Below, one piece after another: positions 46,356 through 56,773 of a stretch of DNA of 64,000 nucleotides. A program made the position numbers and the translations under genes. Every line of letters starts with the position of its first letter. The stretch's first letter is position 1. The stretch covers positions 1 through 64,000 of the forward strand of contig JAGTXK010000064.1 of assembly GCA_019096195.1 (NCBI GenBank), given 5' to 3'. The notes under the pieces were generated by a model that was given only the letters and a program-made list of their open reading frames with translations, was not told the DNA's origin and did no database searches. Source of the stretch: Boletus sp. NGJ (Eukaryota; Basidiomycota; Agaricomycetes; Boletales; Boletaceae).

Positions 46356-47551
46356 CACGATACTACTGGTAAATGGTTAGCAAATTCCATCCCACATTCA
46401 GACTACCACCGCGCCCAAATCTTCTGGCCAGGCAGCGACTGTGCTGACTTGATGTTCAATCTATTTTGTACGAGAGGATAGAAAGATGATCCAGCTGTGG
46501 CGGCTCTGCAATAACCCGTATTTGCTTTCTCCTCCAGGCTGAGTCTGGTTTCACAGGTTCAGTGCGGGGTGTTACTCATTATGGTATATGTTCAAGTTAG
46601 TTTCCTCCTGAGTCGGCGGTACAACCGCATTCTTCTCAAACTCCTGACCAGCTGAAAAAAGCTTGAACGCTGGCTCAATCGACTCTCCGAAGGCTGCAAA
46701 CACCCGGTCAAAATTAGGGAAAGGCTTACGTTTGTTTGATTCACCCAGCTGGTAGCATGTGAGTATTCTTCTGGCCGTTCTAGCTCACTCGCTGCCTAAA
46801 GTCGATATAAAGGGGAACGTCGACGTTTCAGTACCCGCATCAAGGTTCGTTTCCCGTTTCTCGAATTTCTGACCATCTGTTTTAACAACCATTAATGGGT
46901 TGCGCTTACCAACTATCAGGATGTGGTACAACGGGTCATACGCGAGCACTGCCAATAGAATACACTCGGGGCCGATCGGCGCAGTTTGATTACGTTGAGA
47001 AGCCCGCTGTTTTAAGTCTTCGTTGACATGCCTAAGTCCCACAACTCATAACCTAGAACACTGGCCCCCCACCTTGACACAAGTTCATTCCCGTCCATTC
47101 CTTCAATTTCCGCTCCTCATGGCTACTGGATTATGTCTGTCTTGGCGTGAGAAACTTTGGAATTTGAGGAGCACGCTTCGTTGAAATTCACAACTACGTC
47201 CCGCAACTTGTGACCGGCTTGCTGTTTCGCATTTCGACGCAGTTCATTCCCGCCTATTCCCTCGATCGCCGCTCCTCGTGACTGATGGCTTTTGGAGCAT
47301 CTTGTGGCATGCGATGCGCAGATTGGACGGGCAGCGCTCACTCAGATGTGACAGCTGCTAATGTTGGGGTCCTTTTGTTTTCCTGGGCGTAGAGGGCAAT
47401 CCCACCCCAGTGAGGGCGTGATTGATTCCTACGGAGTAAACCGGTACGTCCGTGTCGAGATGGTATCTTACCGTCTATAAGAGGAGGAGACCTTGACCCC
47501 TCACCAGGTCGTTGTCCTGCCACACGAACTCTCTTCACTGCAGTCCACGGA
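46356..47551. other. Intergenic region upstream of M4, with two repeat units and a TATA box
   Basis: No gene is seen up to 47,551. Two units about 150 bp apart share GTTCATTCCCGYCYATTCC and CGCTCCTC (47,085-47,125 and 47,230-47,275), and related text occurs in both arms of the inverted duplication. TATAAGAGG at 47,475 lies about 75 bp before the M4 start and is a likely core promoter. Confidence 0.55.
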
Positions 47552-49378
47552 ATGTCTGTACCCAAAGTATCTGACTTCAGAGAATTTCCGGCGGTGGATG
47601 TCCTGGGTTATAGCTTGGACTTCACTACGGCAAGTCTAGCGGACATTAAAACGGTTGGTGCCCAAAGTTGTCTAGTTATGAAGATTCACGCCGATCCTGG
47701 TTCGTCTTCAAGATCCTCGCGTCCGTCAAGAGAGGCCGCAGAATTATCGAGTACGAACCTGATGAAGACACAAGAAAACTTGAAGTGGGCAAGTGTCTAT
47801 AGCGAATTTCAGACCTTGTCTCCCACCGTTAACATGGCTCCACAGAGGGGGTCATCTATGATGTGCCGAAGGTCATCGGCGTCAGCAGCTTCAATAGCAG
47901 CGACGGAAACTATGTAACATACAAGACCGGTACAGAGGCGGCTACTTCGCTCAAAGTGGACGCGTCCCTTTCGGTTCGCTACCTTGCCGTGGCCGCAAGC
48001 GCTTCTGCCTCCTATGCTGTCGACAAGAGTTACAGGAGAGAAGACCAGTTCGCAATGTACAGTTTTAATGCTGACACTTTTCTCGCTTCGCTGAGGAATT
48101 ACGTCGACTTGCTCGCCGAGACTGCACTGTTAAGGAGGCTTCGAGAAATGGAACCCGTCGGAAACGGCAGCAATCCGGTTATTGTCCAAGACTGGAAGGA
48201 CTTCTTTGCGTCTTGGGGTACCCATGTTATTATCAATTCTGCATTTGGCGCCAGATTTCAATTTGTGAGCTGACGAATCGATCCCTCGTACTGCGCCGTG
48301 TTGACCTTTCACGACCACCAGAACGTGTGGGCGTCTAACTCTGACAGCTCTGTCAATGAGCGATTCTCCACGAGTGTTATGGCTTCATTCAACGGTATTG
48401 GTGCGGGTGGCCAGTTTGATGCCTCCGTGATGACAGAAACGCAATACAAGACGTTCTCCGAATTCATGCAGAAAACGGTGTCCGTTGTGGGTGGTAACCC
48501 GGAGCTCAACAAGAGGCTCACCGCGGATCCTGGACATAACGATGTTTTCGTAGAGTGGGCTGGTAGCGTTGCTCAAGACTCCTCTATCTCAACCCTGAGC
48601 GTTGTCGAGCTATGGATCCTCATGAAGGAGGCGGGCAGAAGAGAGATCAGAGACTTCGCTGCAACGGTCTTCGACGCGTACAACTATATCGTACAACACC
48701 CTATGCCGTACAAGACACCCATCATCTTCGACATCCAAAGCGACTGTAAGCTTGACTATCACTTGCAACAGCTTATTTACTTACGAGATGCACCAGGGGC
48801 CGAGTTCAACCTCTTGTCTCCCGACGCTGTCATCATACCGGATGACAGTAATCCGTTCCCGCCAAAGACCGTAGCATCGAACACCCGTGTTCAGTGGGGA
48901 AGGGAGCATAGTCACGACCACGAAAGAAAGACACTCAGGTAAATTTGTTTCCGTGAAGCGGTGATCACGACGTTGATCCTGCTCTAGATTTAACGTCGTC
49001 AACGATGGCTCGCCCGTTAACTTCTCCATCTCTAAAGGTAGCGACGGTCCCAGTGTTGGGAAAGGGAGAGCAGAAGCCATCATAGAGCAGGTAAGCCCCC
49101 TACTGCGTAATAACTGATTCAAGTTGTTCATGGCAATCCCTAGTTTAACTACCTGAACGACCGAATCACTGGTACGGATCCTCCACGCGGCAACTGCCAT
49201 GCATGGTTCTGACTTTTCTACTTGAAAAGATAACAAGTGGAACACTATGTGGTTCTTCCAGAAACCAGTGTCCAGTGTCGCTATGACCACCAAGATGGAA
49301 CTGAGTCGCACACAACATAGCTGGGATAATGTCCTCAAGGGATATTTGGAAGAGATCGGCGCAATCGATTGGTTGTGA
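47552..49378 (+). CDS. MACPF-domain protein M4 (pleurotolysin B-like), intact
   Basis: Eight exons by eye: 47552-47653, 47713-47788, 47846-48264, 48322-48745, 48797-48938, 48988-49090, 49144-49171, 49230-49378, giving 480 residues. The signature is WGTHVIINSAFGARF at about residues 183-197, the classical W-G-T-H form. The C-terminal domain holds FNVVNDGSPVNFS and KWNTMWFF. Exon lengths 76, 142 and 103 equal those of M1. Intron 2 uses a GCAAGT donor (47789), which keeps frame where the nearby GT would not. No signal peptide is seen. It lies in the single-copy spacer between the arms. Role as for M1, inferred from family. Confidence 0.86.
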
Positions 49379-49632
49379 TCTGCTTGCTACTGCGTCTCCA
49401 GAAGTGCGTTTTAACAACAGTCTTGTCATTGTACGAGTAAGTCATGAAATTGTCGTGTCGTCGTGGTCGTATTTCTGTCGTGTTGTTGCAATGGAAACCT
49501 GTGCTTGTCACGTACCGCCCGATTGAAAGCATCAGTTACAACTCCCACGCGTACCGGTCGTCGTGGGCGTGTATGAAGAGACCGCAAAGGTCCAAGAGGT
49601 TGTTGGCTGTAGTACTGGGGTCGTGGTCGTAG

Positions 49633-49875
49633 TGTTAGAATTTATATTTTCCATCCATCCGACTCCGAGTCTGCGTGATTCATTCCGCTCGTTCTGGTTG
49701 GTCCACTTAGATTAGTCAGGTTTGGATTCCATTCCATCATGCATGTATATATACTGTCGTAGATACACGACTGGTTCCCCAGTCTTGATATACTCATTTC
49801 TCCTCGTCTCCTCGTCTGGTCGAGATCTTTGTGTAGGAGCGATATCTTGGGTCGTGGGATAGCAAGGTCCTAACA
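49633..49875 (+). repeat. Solo LTR, family L5
   Basis: 243 bp with inverted ends TGTTAG...CTAACA and a perfect 5 bp TSD CGTAG (49628-49632 and 49876-49880). A TATATATAC motif lies near 49,747. Size is copia-like, but the sequence does not match the C1 LTR. One of few transposon traces on the gene-rich side. Confidence 0.88.
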
Positions 49876-49930
49876 CGTAGTAGGTGTTGGAGAATGGCCA
49901 AATGTTTCTACGAATAGCATTGAGTAGTCC

Positions 49931-51009
49931 ATGAAGAACCTAGCACGTCAAGCTTCAACCTCCACGAGCACCCAAAAGCGCTCGATGCATAAGGCATCGA
50001 GATCGTCGAGAACCAGGAAGAAAGCGTACTCATGCTCAGTTGCAAGGCTGGCTGACTCCCGCCTGCTCCGTTTCAGTGGTTCAGCCTCAATACTGAATCA
50101 ATTGACACACCACCGTGTGCAGGGTTCAAGGAGGTCCCAAACGACGAAAAACAATTGGGGACTGCACAAAGGGACGTCTCGCTTCCTCGCCGTTGGACTT
50201 GCGCGGCAGAGGCGCACTTACGTCACCCTCTCCAACGACGAACCCATTCCATTCCATGTAGCCTACCAACAGAATATTGACAACCTCACAAAATATTCCA
50301 AGTCGCCGAATCACCCTTCCTGAGCGTCTACATAGGCCTCGCAGAAGCCCCAAATTCTTGTCCACTTCTTGAAGCGGCCGTGGAACAGACGGTGACGTCT
50401 GTGAGACGAACGCATCGTTCACTATCGAATTCAATGCGCTCAAGGCTGAGGCCGCGCGACTCAAGTTGAGTTGGCAAAGTGGAGGTTGGCACGTTGGAGA
50501 GTACGAAGAGGAAAGTGGAGACCTTGGAGGGCAAGGTCGGGGTGCACACTATGATTTGCATCTGTGTGTGCGGAGAACACTGGGACGGGATGGGGTGCTG
50601 ATCAGGGCGCTGAGATGGATGGATGAGTTGGTCGTCGAAAAGGTCACGCAGAAGGAGAATGTATTGAATGCGACGTATGATGAACGTGTGCAGGCAGTAT
50701 GAGGAACGGTGAGTGGCTTGCTGGCGGTCCTGTCGAGTTGGGACTCGTTGCCATCACTTTCGTCCATCGTGCGTCGCGGTAAACAGGACTTCAAAGACGC
50801 GCCAAGTCACGCTTTACAAGTTGCAACTTCGTGAGCTTCGATTGTTGAACGTGGCTAACCAAGCGCGTGTTTTGGATGTCAGCTCGCGCGCTGATCAAGA
50901 CCTCGTTTCGCGAGTCGCGACTAGCCGAGGCAGATATGGTCCTCGTCGATCTTGAGCGGGCGAATATCAGTGTCGCACCTGTCGAAGGGAGGAACGTAGG
51001 TCACCTCAT
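49931..51009 (+). pseudogene. Degraded coiled-coil gene remnant
   Basis: Plus-strand pieces in changing frames: NDEPIPFHVAYQQNIDNLTK (about 50,240-50,300), EFNALKAEAARLKL (about 50,429-50,470), VGTLESTKRKVETLEGKV (about 50,484-50,540) and ESRLAEADMVLVDLERANIS (about 50,896-50,955). The leucine-spaced charged stretches suggest coiled coils. It ends exactly where the right arm of the inverted duplication starts, so the rearrangement may have removed its 3' end. Family not recognised. Confidence 0.45.
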
Positions 51010-51011
51010 AA

Positions 51012-51481
51012 AACTGGTTTCTCGTTGGCAAGGGCTTATTCAGGGGTAAAAGCGAGTTGTCATTTGTCGTGACAGAGAAGACGGTTTGCAAGAGCAGAAT
51101 CGCCCTGTAAACTGCTCACGGCAAGCGCGCCATCCGTGAACGAGTTGGTGCCGAGAACGATTGTCCTCAGAAGCAGCGGCGATTTTGGAATCTCATACTC
51201 GACGCCGCCTGGATAGCCTACTTCAGAAAAGGGTGTCGTAAAGGTGAAATTCATACCGGTGGTAACAGTTTGAGTGTTTGTGTCCTTGGTAGTATCGATA
51301 ATGCGAACTTGGGTCTTGGCTGATGCAACCTTGACAGGTAAGGTGAGGGAGACATCGCAGACACATTATCCTGGTAGCCTACCGCTTCGAAGTCGAATGG
51401 ATCAAGGCGAGTCAGGTCCAGCCCATAACCTAACCATGCCAATGGTGGGAACTGTGATGAAGTTTTGAATGTAGTAGACAT
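51012..51481 (-). pseudogene. Truncated copy of M3 (MACPF fossil)
   Basis: Minus-strand fragment beginning MSTTFKTSSQFPPL, nearly identical to the first exons of M3, cut off at the arm boundary before the MACPF signature. It lacks most of the gene and is a fossil of the duplication. Confidence 0.88.
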
Positions 51482-52233
51482 GAGGCACAGGGAAACGACA
51501 AAATCAAGAGAGAAAAGTCGATGCTAAGTCATGATTCCGAGGCCAGGTAAAGTATGCCCGGGTCAGCACGATCCACTTGGTCCTGCTCACGGGTGGATTC
51601 GATTACGCAGCGGCTTCCATTCGCGATTAGTGTGGGGGAAGTACCTGAAACTGGCCCTTCCAGAAGACGCGGCCAGGTGGGATTGAGATTGATTGACGAG
51701 AGTAGTAGCTACGGTGGAGAAATCAGCATGCCCCAAAAGGTCTTACGATGAAGTTCCATTCAGTTCTAGATCGACGTGCTCTGCCAACCCCATTAGTGAT
51801 CAGTCTCACCATACTCAACTTGGCCGAACTCATTCACGTCGCTCAACTGGACGAGGTGAGAACTTCAAAAGTCCACCACCGTCGGATGTGGCGTGAACAG
51901 AATGAAACTTATTTCCTAATATGGATCCACCGCGTCCTGACAAGTCCGACCGGCGACTCGCTATACGGGTTGATGAAATCCTCATACTATGTAGGTCTCA
52001 CGTTCGGTTTGAGAAAGGACAGAAAAGAAAGCTATGGGCTTGGCTGTGGGTTTCGAGTTCCGCAGATCGCCGTCTCAGCATGTGCACCGTGGAAGAAGAC
52101 TCAACCCGCTGAGTTCCGCGTCGTGCATTATCATTGCGCTCTGGTGGGCCACTACTTAATAGTCACCTGCCGAAACCTCTAAAACCGCCAGTGCCCTTCT
52201 TTGTAACATCATAGCACTGAAGATTTCCACATC
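51482..52233. promoter_or_regulatory. Copy of the divergent promoter, upstream of M5
   Basis: 752 bp matching 42680-43458 in reverse. On this side it can only drive M5, because the M3 copy is truncated. Differences include a block near 51,560-51,640 that does not align cleanly. Confidence 0.5.
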
Positions 52234-54062
52234 ATGGACCTCCCTGCCGTCGAACGCCTTGGCTATGCGCTCAATCTTTCTGAGATGACCCCTTTCGACA
52301 TCGGGGCAGTACGTACCCATTTGTGTGGTCATCGCATTATCGTTGACGACAACTCCCACAAGGTTGAAGACTATGTACTGTACCAGCGGAGTCTCCTTAA
52401 AATTGACTTCAGCGATGTTCGCGACGTTGTAATTGGTGGGTATCGCTGCCTGTTAAGATTGTTTGGTCACCAAAGTTTTCACCATATATCCACTAGACGG
52501 AGTTACCTACAGCGTTCCGAAGGGATGTTTCGGTCACAAGTGACAGTCAGATTGTCCCAGGCGAATACATCAGTTTCGAAAACGGCACGGAAGCTGCGAG
52601 CGCGTTCAGGTCAGACGCCTCCTACCCTCTCCGGTACTTCGCTGTGTCGGGTACGACTTCGGGCGCTATCGCAGCCCAGAAATCATTCCTCGCAGACAAT
52701 CAGTATGCGTTCTTCAGTTACACGGAGGGAAAGTATAACGTTCGGCTCCGGGACTATTACGAATCTCTTGTAGAGGCGCCTCTCATCAATGGACTTGAAG
52801 GGATGCCGAATCCATTTAATCCATCGGATGCAAATACCGTAAGAAGATACACAGAGTTTTTCCGTGACTTTGGATCGCACATCATTGTCAATGTCAACTA
52901 CGGAGCTCGATACCCCCTAGTAAGGTTGTCCTGTATTGTAAAGCATTCCTCTAACGTGTTTGCCAAAGAAAGTCTGGGCTTCGACCCAGACCCCCGTAGT
53001 CAATACGATGTTTAATACCGATATCACAGTCAAGTTCAACGGAATTCCTTCCGGTGGAATTTTCGACGCGTCGGTCAAGGACCAGGATCAGTACTCACGT
53101 TTCTCTGAGTACTTCCAATATCTCGTCACGGTCTCTGGTGGTGGCGACCGTTCGAAGCTCGCCAATATTGATGGCACATATGATGACTATACAAAATGGA
53201 TCAACACCATCAGTGAGGACAGCCCCGGGCTGCTGAGTTTCCAAGTCACCGAAATATGGAGTCTGATGAAGTTCGCTGAGAGCCTCGTGCTTAGGAGCTA
53301 TGCAGATCCGCTCTACGACGCCTTTATTTGGCTCGTCACCAATCCGGAGGTTCACAAAACGCATGTTTCTCTGGACATTCAATCGGGTTAGTTGATTCTC
53401 GATGCACTCGCAAAGTCACTGATCTCATGCTCAGACTGGGCCGAATTTAATTTGCTTACGCCGAGTGCGGTAATCATTCCGGACACAGCCCATTTTTATT
53501 CCCCTACGAACACCGTCATTTCTGACACCCGCGTGCAATGGGGTAAGGAGTATAGCCACGACTACGAGCGTCTAACTCTTAGGTGTGTAGGCAAGATGGT
53601 GGCAATTCGTCGCTAACTAGTTGCCTGAAGGTTCTTCGTCATCAACGACGGCTCTCCAATCGACTTTTCCACTTCTCATGGAAGTTATGCAAGTGGAGGT
53701 GCGGTGGGTAAAGCAATCGTCACATTCGAGGATGTAAGTACTTTTGTTCTGTCTGTTCATGCACTGTTTCATTCTTTTCAGGCCACCTACACGAACGACG
53801 TCATAACCGGTGAGCTTTTTTATTTTCTACAGTCCATTTCTTATCATACGAGTCTTGGAAGATAATGTGTGGAAGTGAGCATCGAATTTCTTCCCATGGA
53901 TGTAATTCCTCACGCTATTCCAACAGCACGAAGTGGTTCTACAAAGCCTCTGTAAACGACACTCCCGAGACTCAGCACAGGCTTTCCAAGGTTCGCTACA
54001 CTTGGGATAAGATCCTCCGGGAGTACCTCCTCGACAACGTCGGCAAGTGCCAGAGGGCGTAG
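52234..54062 (+). CDS. MACPF-domain gene M5, near twin of M2
   Basis: Opens MDLPAVERLGYALNLSEM and follows the M2 exon plan to the same kind of end (LREYLLDNVGKCQRA, stop at 54062). It includes the signature FGSHIIVNVNYGARY and the 13 nt exon (53862-53874). Most of the protein differs from M2 only at scattered residues. I could not confirm that every exon is whole, so it may be a working duplicate or a recently broken one. It lies in the right arm, oriented away from the spacer. Confidence 0.72.
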
Positions 54063-55340
54063 GCGCGGTCTCGATCCGAAGTTTTCAACGTTGGAATTGA
54101 TTTTAAATTCGTCACGTTGAGGTGGAGTTGTAGGATAACTTGGCGGTGTAACAGAGAATGACTGCTCGGATTCCAAACCCGAAGCTTTGTGGCTGATGTA
54201 CATATCGATCGACGCTGAATCATATGTTTTTGTTTTACATACATAAGGTGTCACTGCCCGAAATTTTCGGTGTATCACATGATGCATCGGACTTGTTCAC
54301 TCCGGCTGGTCACTGCTTCACTTTCTTGCATGGCATTTTTTACGCGGTGGATGTGCAGCTCCAACACCTGATGACGTTTCTAGTACTACACGCTTCCCTG
54401 TGAGTTACTAAACACTCTCGGTGAGTTCTTACGGGGCCTCTCCGAGATCCCCCCCTAGGCCTCCCTTATACTTCGAACGAAACACTGAAGAGCCTACTTT
54501 TCTCCGCTTTACCTGCGGCAAGTTTTGGGGTAAGAAGCAAACCATCCTGTCACCGCCTACTCGGATGGAATTGAGTGGGAGATCCCATCGCACCTCCAGT
54601 ACAGTCACACGGGAATTATGGGTCCCTGCGGATTCAATGCGCCTCGGGAGCGAGAAGTCATAGGCACGTCCACCTGACGACTCGTTTTTCAAGACGTTTC
54701 GAAAGGGAACGGCTCCGGTGAGGATTTAGAGGCACAACCAGTATTGTCCGCTGTCTGTCCTTTCATGTCCTTTTGGGTTTCTAACCTGTGTAATTTGACG
54801 TGACGTGCTACCACCAATGTAAGGGGAAGCATCTTCTCGTGGGAAGGGGTTCTAGTCATAGAGACCATTTCCTCCAAAGTGTGGGGTCACACGTGCGTTC
54901 CATTCCTGCACCTCAATTCATTCCCGCCTACTCCCGTGATCGTCGCTCCCAGAATCATCCATCTTGCTACGCATTCGACACATACATTCGTTCAATCCAA
55001 CTCACTATCATCCCGTCGCCTGTCCCGTCCGTTCATTCGATCTAAATCATAATCCGGATCCTGCCTGCAGAAGCGCAATGCCATTGTCAAATGCTGAAAA
55101 TCCAAGACCCCGTCAAGTTCGATGAATTCGTACGTCAAATCATGAATACGAGTCGGAGATTTGTTACGCCCGTCGGACATATTAGGTCCTGGTGAACCGG
55201 AATTGCATGAGTGGATATAATGGTATATCTGATCGGCTTTAGGAGGTGTTACCCGGCTACGATGCTGATTCCGTCAGGCGAAATAACATTCGATCATCAA
55301 GTCCTTATCGTGTCATGCATTTTTAACAATGTCCGACTCT
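54063..55340. other. Intergenic region of the right arm
   Basis: Counterpart of 39,407-40,847. No gene is recognised. Contains the TTCATTCCCGCCTACTCCC motif near 54,917. Confidence 0.5.
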
Positions 55341-55875
55341 CACTCCATGTATCAGAATGTGTGCGTCCTATTCTCCCTTGATACGGGCTTGCGTCGCAGC
55401 CCCAATGTTGTGCAAGTACCCGTGGAGGATGTCATCTTATGAATGTCAGAAAATCCGAAATCTCGGAGTTCCAGAGTCCCGGAGGTTGGCAGAGCTAGTG
55501 TAAACCGGAGTAGACCGGAGCTCAGCTGCTGCCGGGACGGGCTAGAACAACTGAGGTGCCACAAATGGAATGGGGGTTTATATAGTATGGGATGAGGCAC
55601 ACTCGTACCTCAATAAGTGTCAGGGAAAAAGTAGCTAGCGAAAATGTAGTAAAGTGTATCACCAATACCGGCATTCTGCTAAATGACATGACAGTGCTTC
55701 GGGATCAATATTTCGGAGTACCAACTCCAGAAGGTCCGGACTAGAGCGGACACCCGCTAGGTGTTACCTGGACGTCCGAGTAATCGGAATGCCTTCCGGA
55801 GTTAGTGGTATTTTGTCAACGAACACTCACCACCTCTGTTTGTCAGTCAGAGCGTTTCTGGCGTGAGCGAAACAG
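55341..55875 (-). pseudogene. Remnant of an M1-type 3' end with an inserted block
   Basis: Minus-strand match to the last codons of M1, in two pieces around a ~380 bp insert (about 55,437-55,818). Only the tail of the gene is present, so it is a fossil left by the duplication. The insert has a TATA-like TTTATATAG near 55,577 but no clear TSD or family. Confidence 0.7.
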
Positions 55876-56773
55876 GGGGTACGATACGCCACCACCGATC
55901 CGATGGTCAGAGGGCCTGATACCCCGTTGCTCGTATCTCATCTGCGTCACTACCCATTCGACTGCAAATGGTAAAGTGACCAACGACCACCTTCTAATTA
56001 ACTTAATGCAAAGTCGATCATGGAACGTTAACATGAGTGCGGACACCGCCTTCAAATAAGGGTGTCGTGTTTTGAGTACGTTTCGCGCGGATGACTGTAT
56101 TGGTATTGTCTTACTCACTAACTTGCTAGAAGTGTGGCGGAATTTCGTCGGCAAGCCTTGACCTTATTTACACGCAATATGGTGGCGAGAGGTTTAAAGT
56201 AGTTATGCCTGTTTTAGTTTGCAAGTTCAGGCCATCCAGCAATGGCAGGAATCGATATTGTAAACTGTAGAGACAAGTAGGTACGGTGCTTTGCAAGGAG
56301 GGGAGACATATTTATAAAATGACATTGGAGTCAATGATAATGTCGTTGAGGAGAGGGAATACGTCGGAGGTATCAGCTTTTCTTGGAACTGTCATAGACA
56401 GGCAGGGGGCAGATATCGTGCCAATGACAATATCGTCGTGTTCACAAACTGTACGGCAAGCCTCCGGAAGAGGCAACCAACACTAGTACTGTGCCCCACG
56501 ACAGAGACCATAATTCACCCAAGTTCAAAGAGGTATAGTAGGATACATTCCAGACACACAAATAACACGTGGGCCCCCGATCCTCCATTTTCAAACATAA
56601 TTGATGCATAAAGAAACGCGATCCTTTGAGATTCCTGAAAAAAAAAAAAAAAAAAAGACACTTTGATATTCAGTTAGCTTGTAAAATCATTTGCTCAGAT
56701 CCTGCGTGGATATGTCTCGGGTTTAACGTGAACCTAACCACATGAATGAACCAGCGGATAAGCCATGCACCCC
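55876..56773. other. Intergenic stretch with an A-run
   Basis: About 0.9 kb beyond the duplication. An 18-20 nt A-run at about 56,639-56,656 is the only striking feature; no gene is supportable. It separates the MACPF cluster from the chitinase genes. Confidence 0.5.

Larger units (their letters stand above)
51010..55875 (-). repeat. Inverted duplication, right arm
   Basis: Reverse-complement partner of about 39,280-43,940. It starts at AAAACTGGTTTCTC (51010-51023) and ends near GCGTGAGCGAAAC (55861-55873). It carries a fragment of M3, the promoter copy, M5, the following spacer and a remnant of the M1 3' end, with an extra ~380 bp insert at about 55,437-55,818. Confidence 0.9.

Noticed and set aside
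55437-55818. Solo LTR in the right arm
   Set aside because: No matching 5 bp duplication and no convincing TG...CA pair could be found at the block's edges, so the type is left open.
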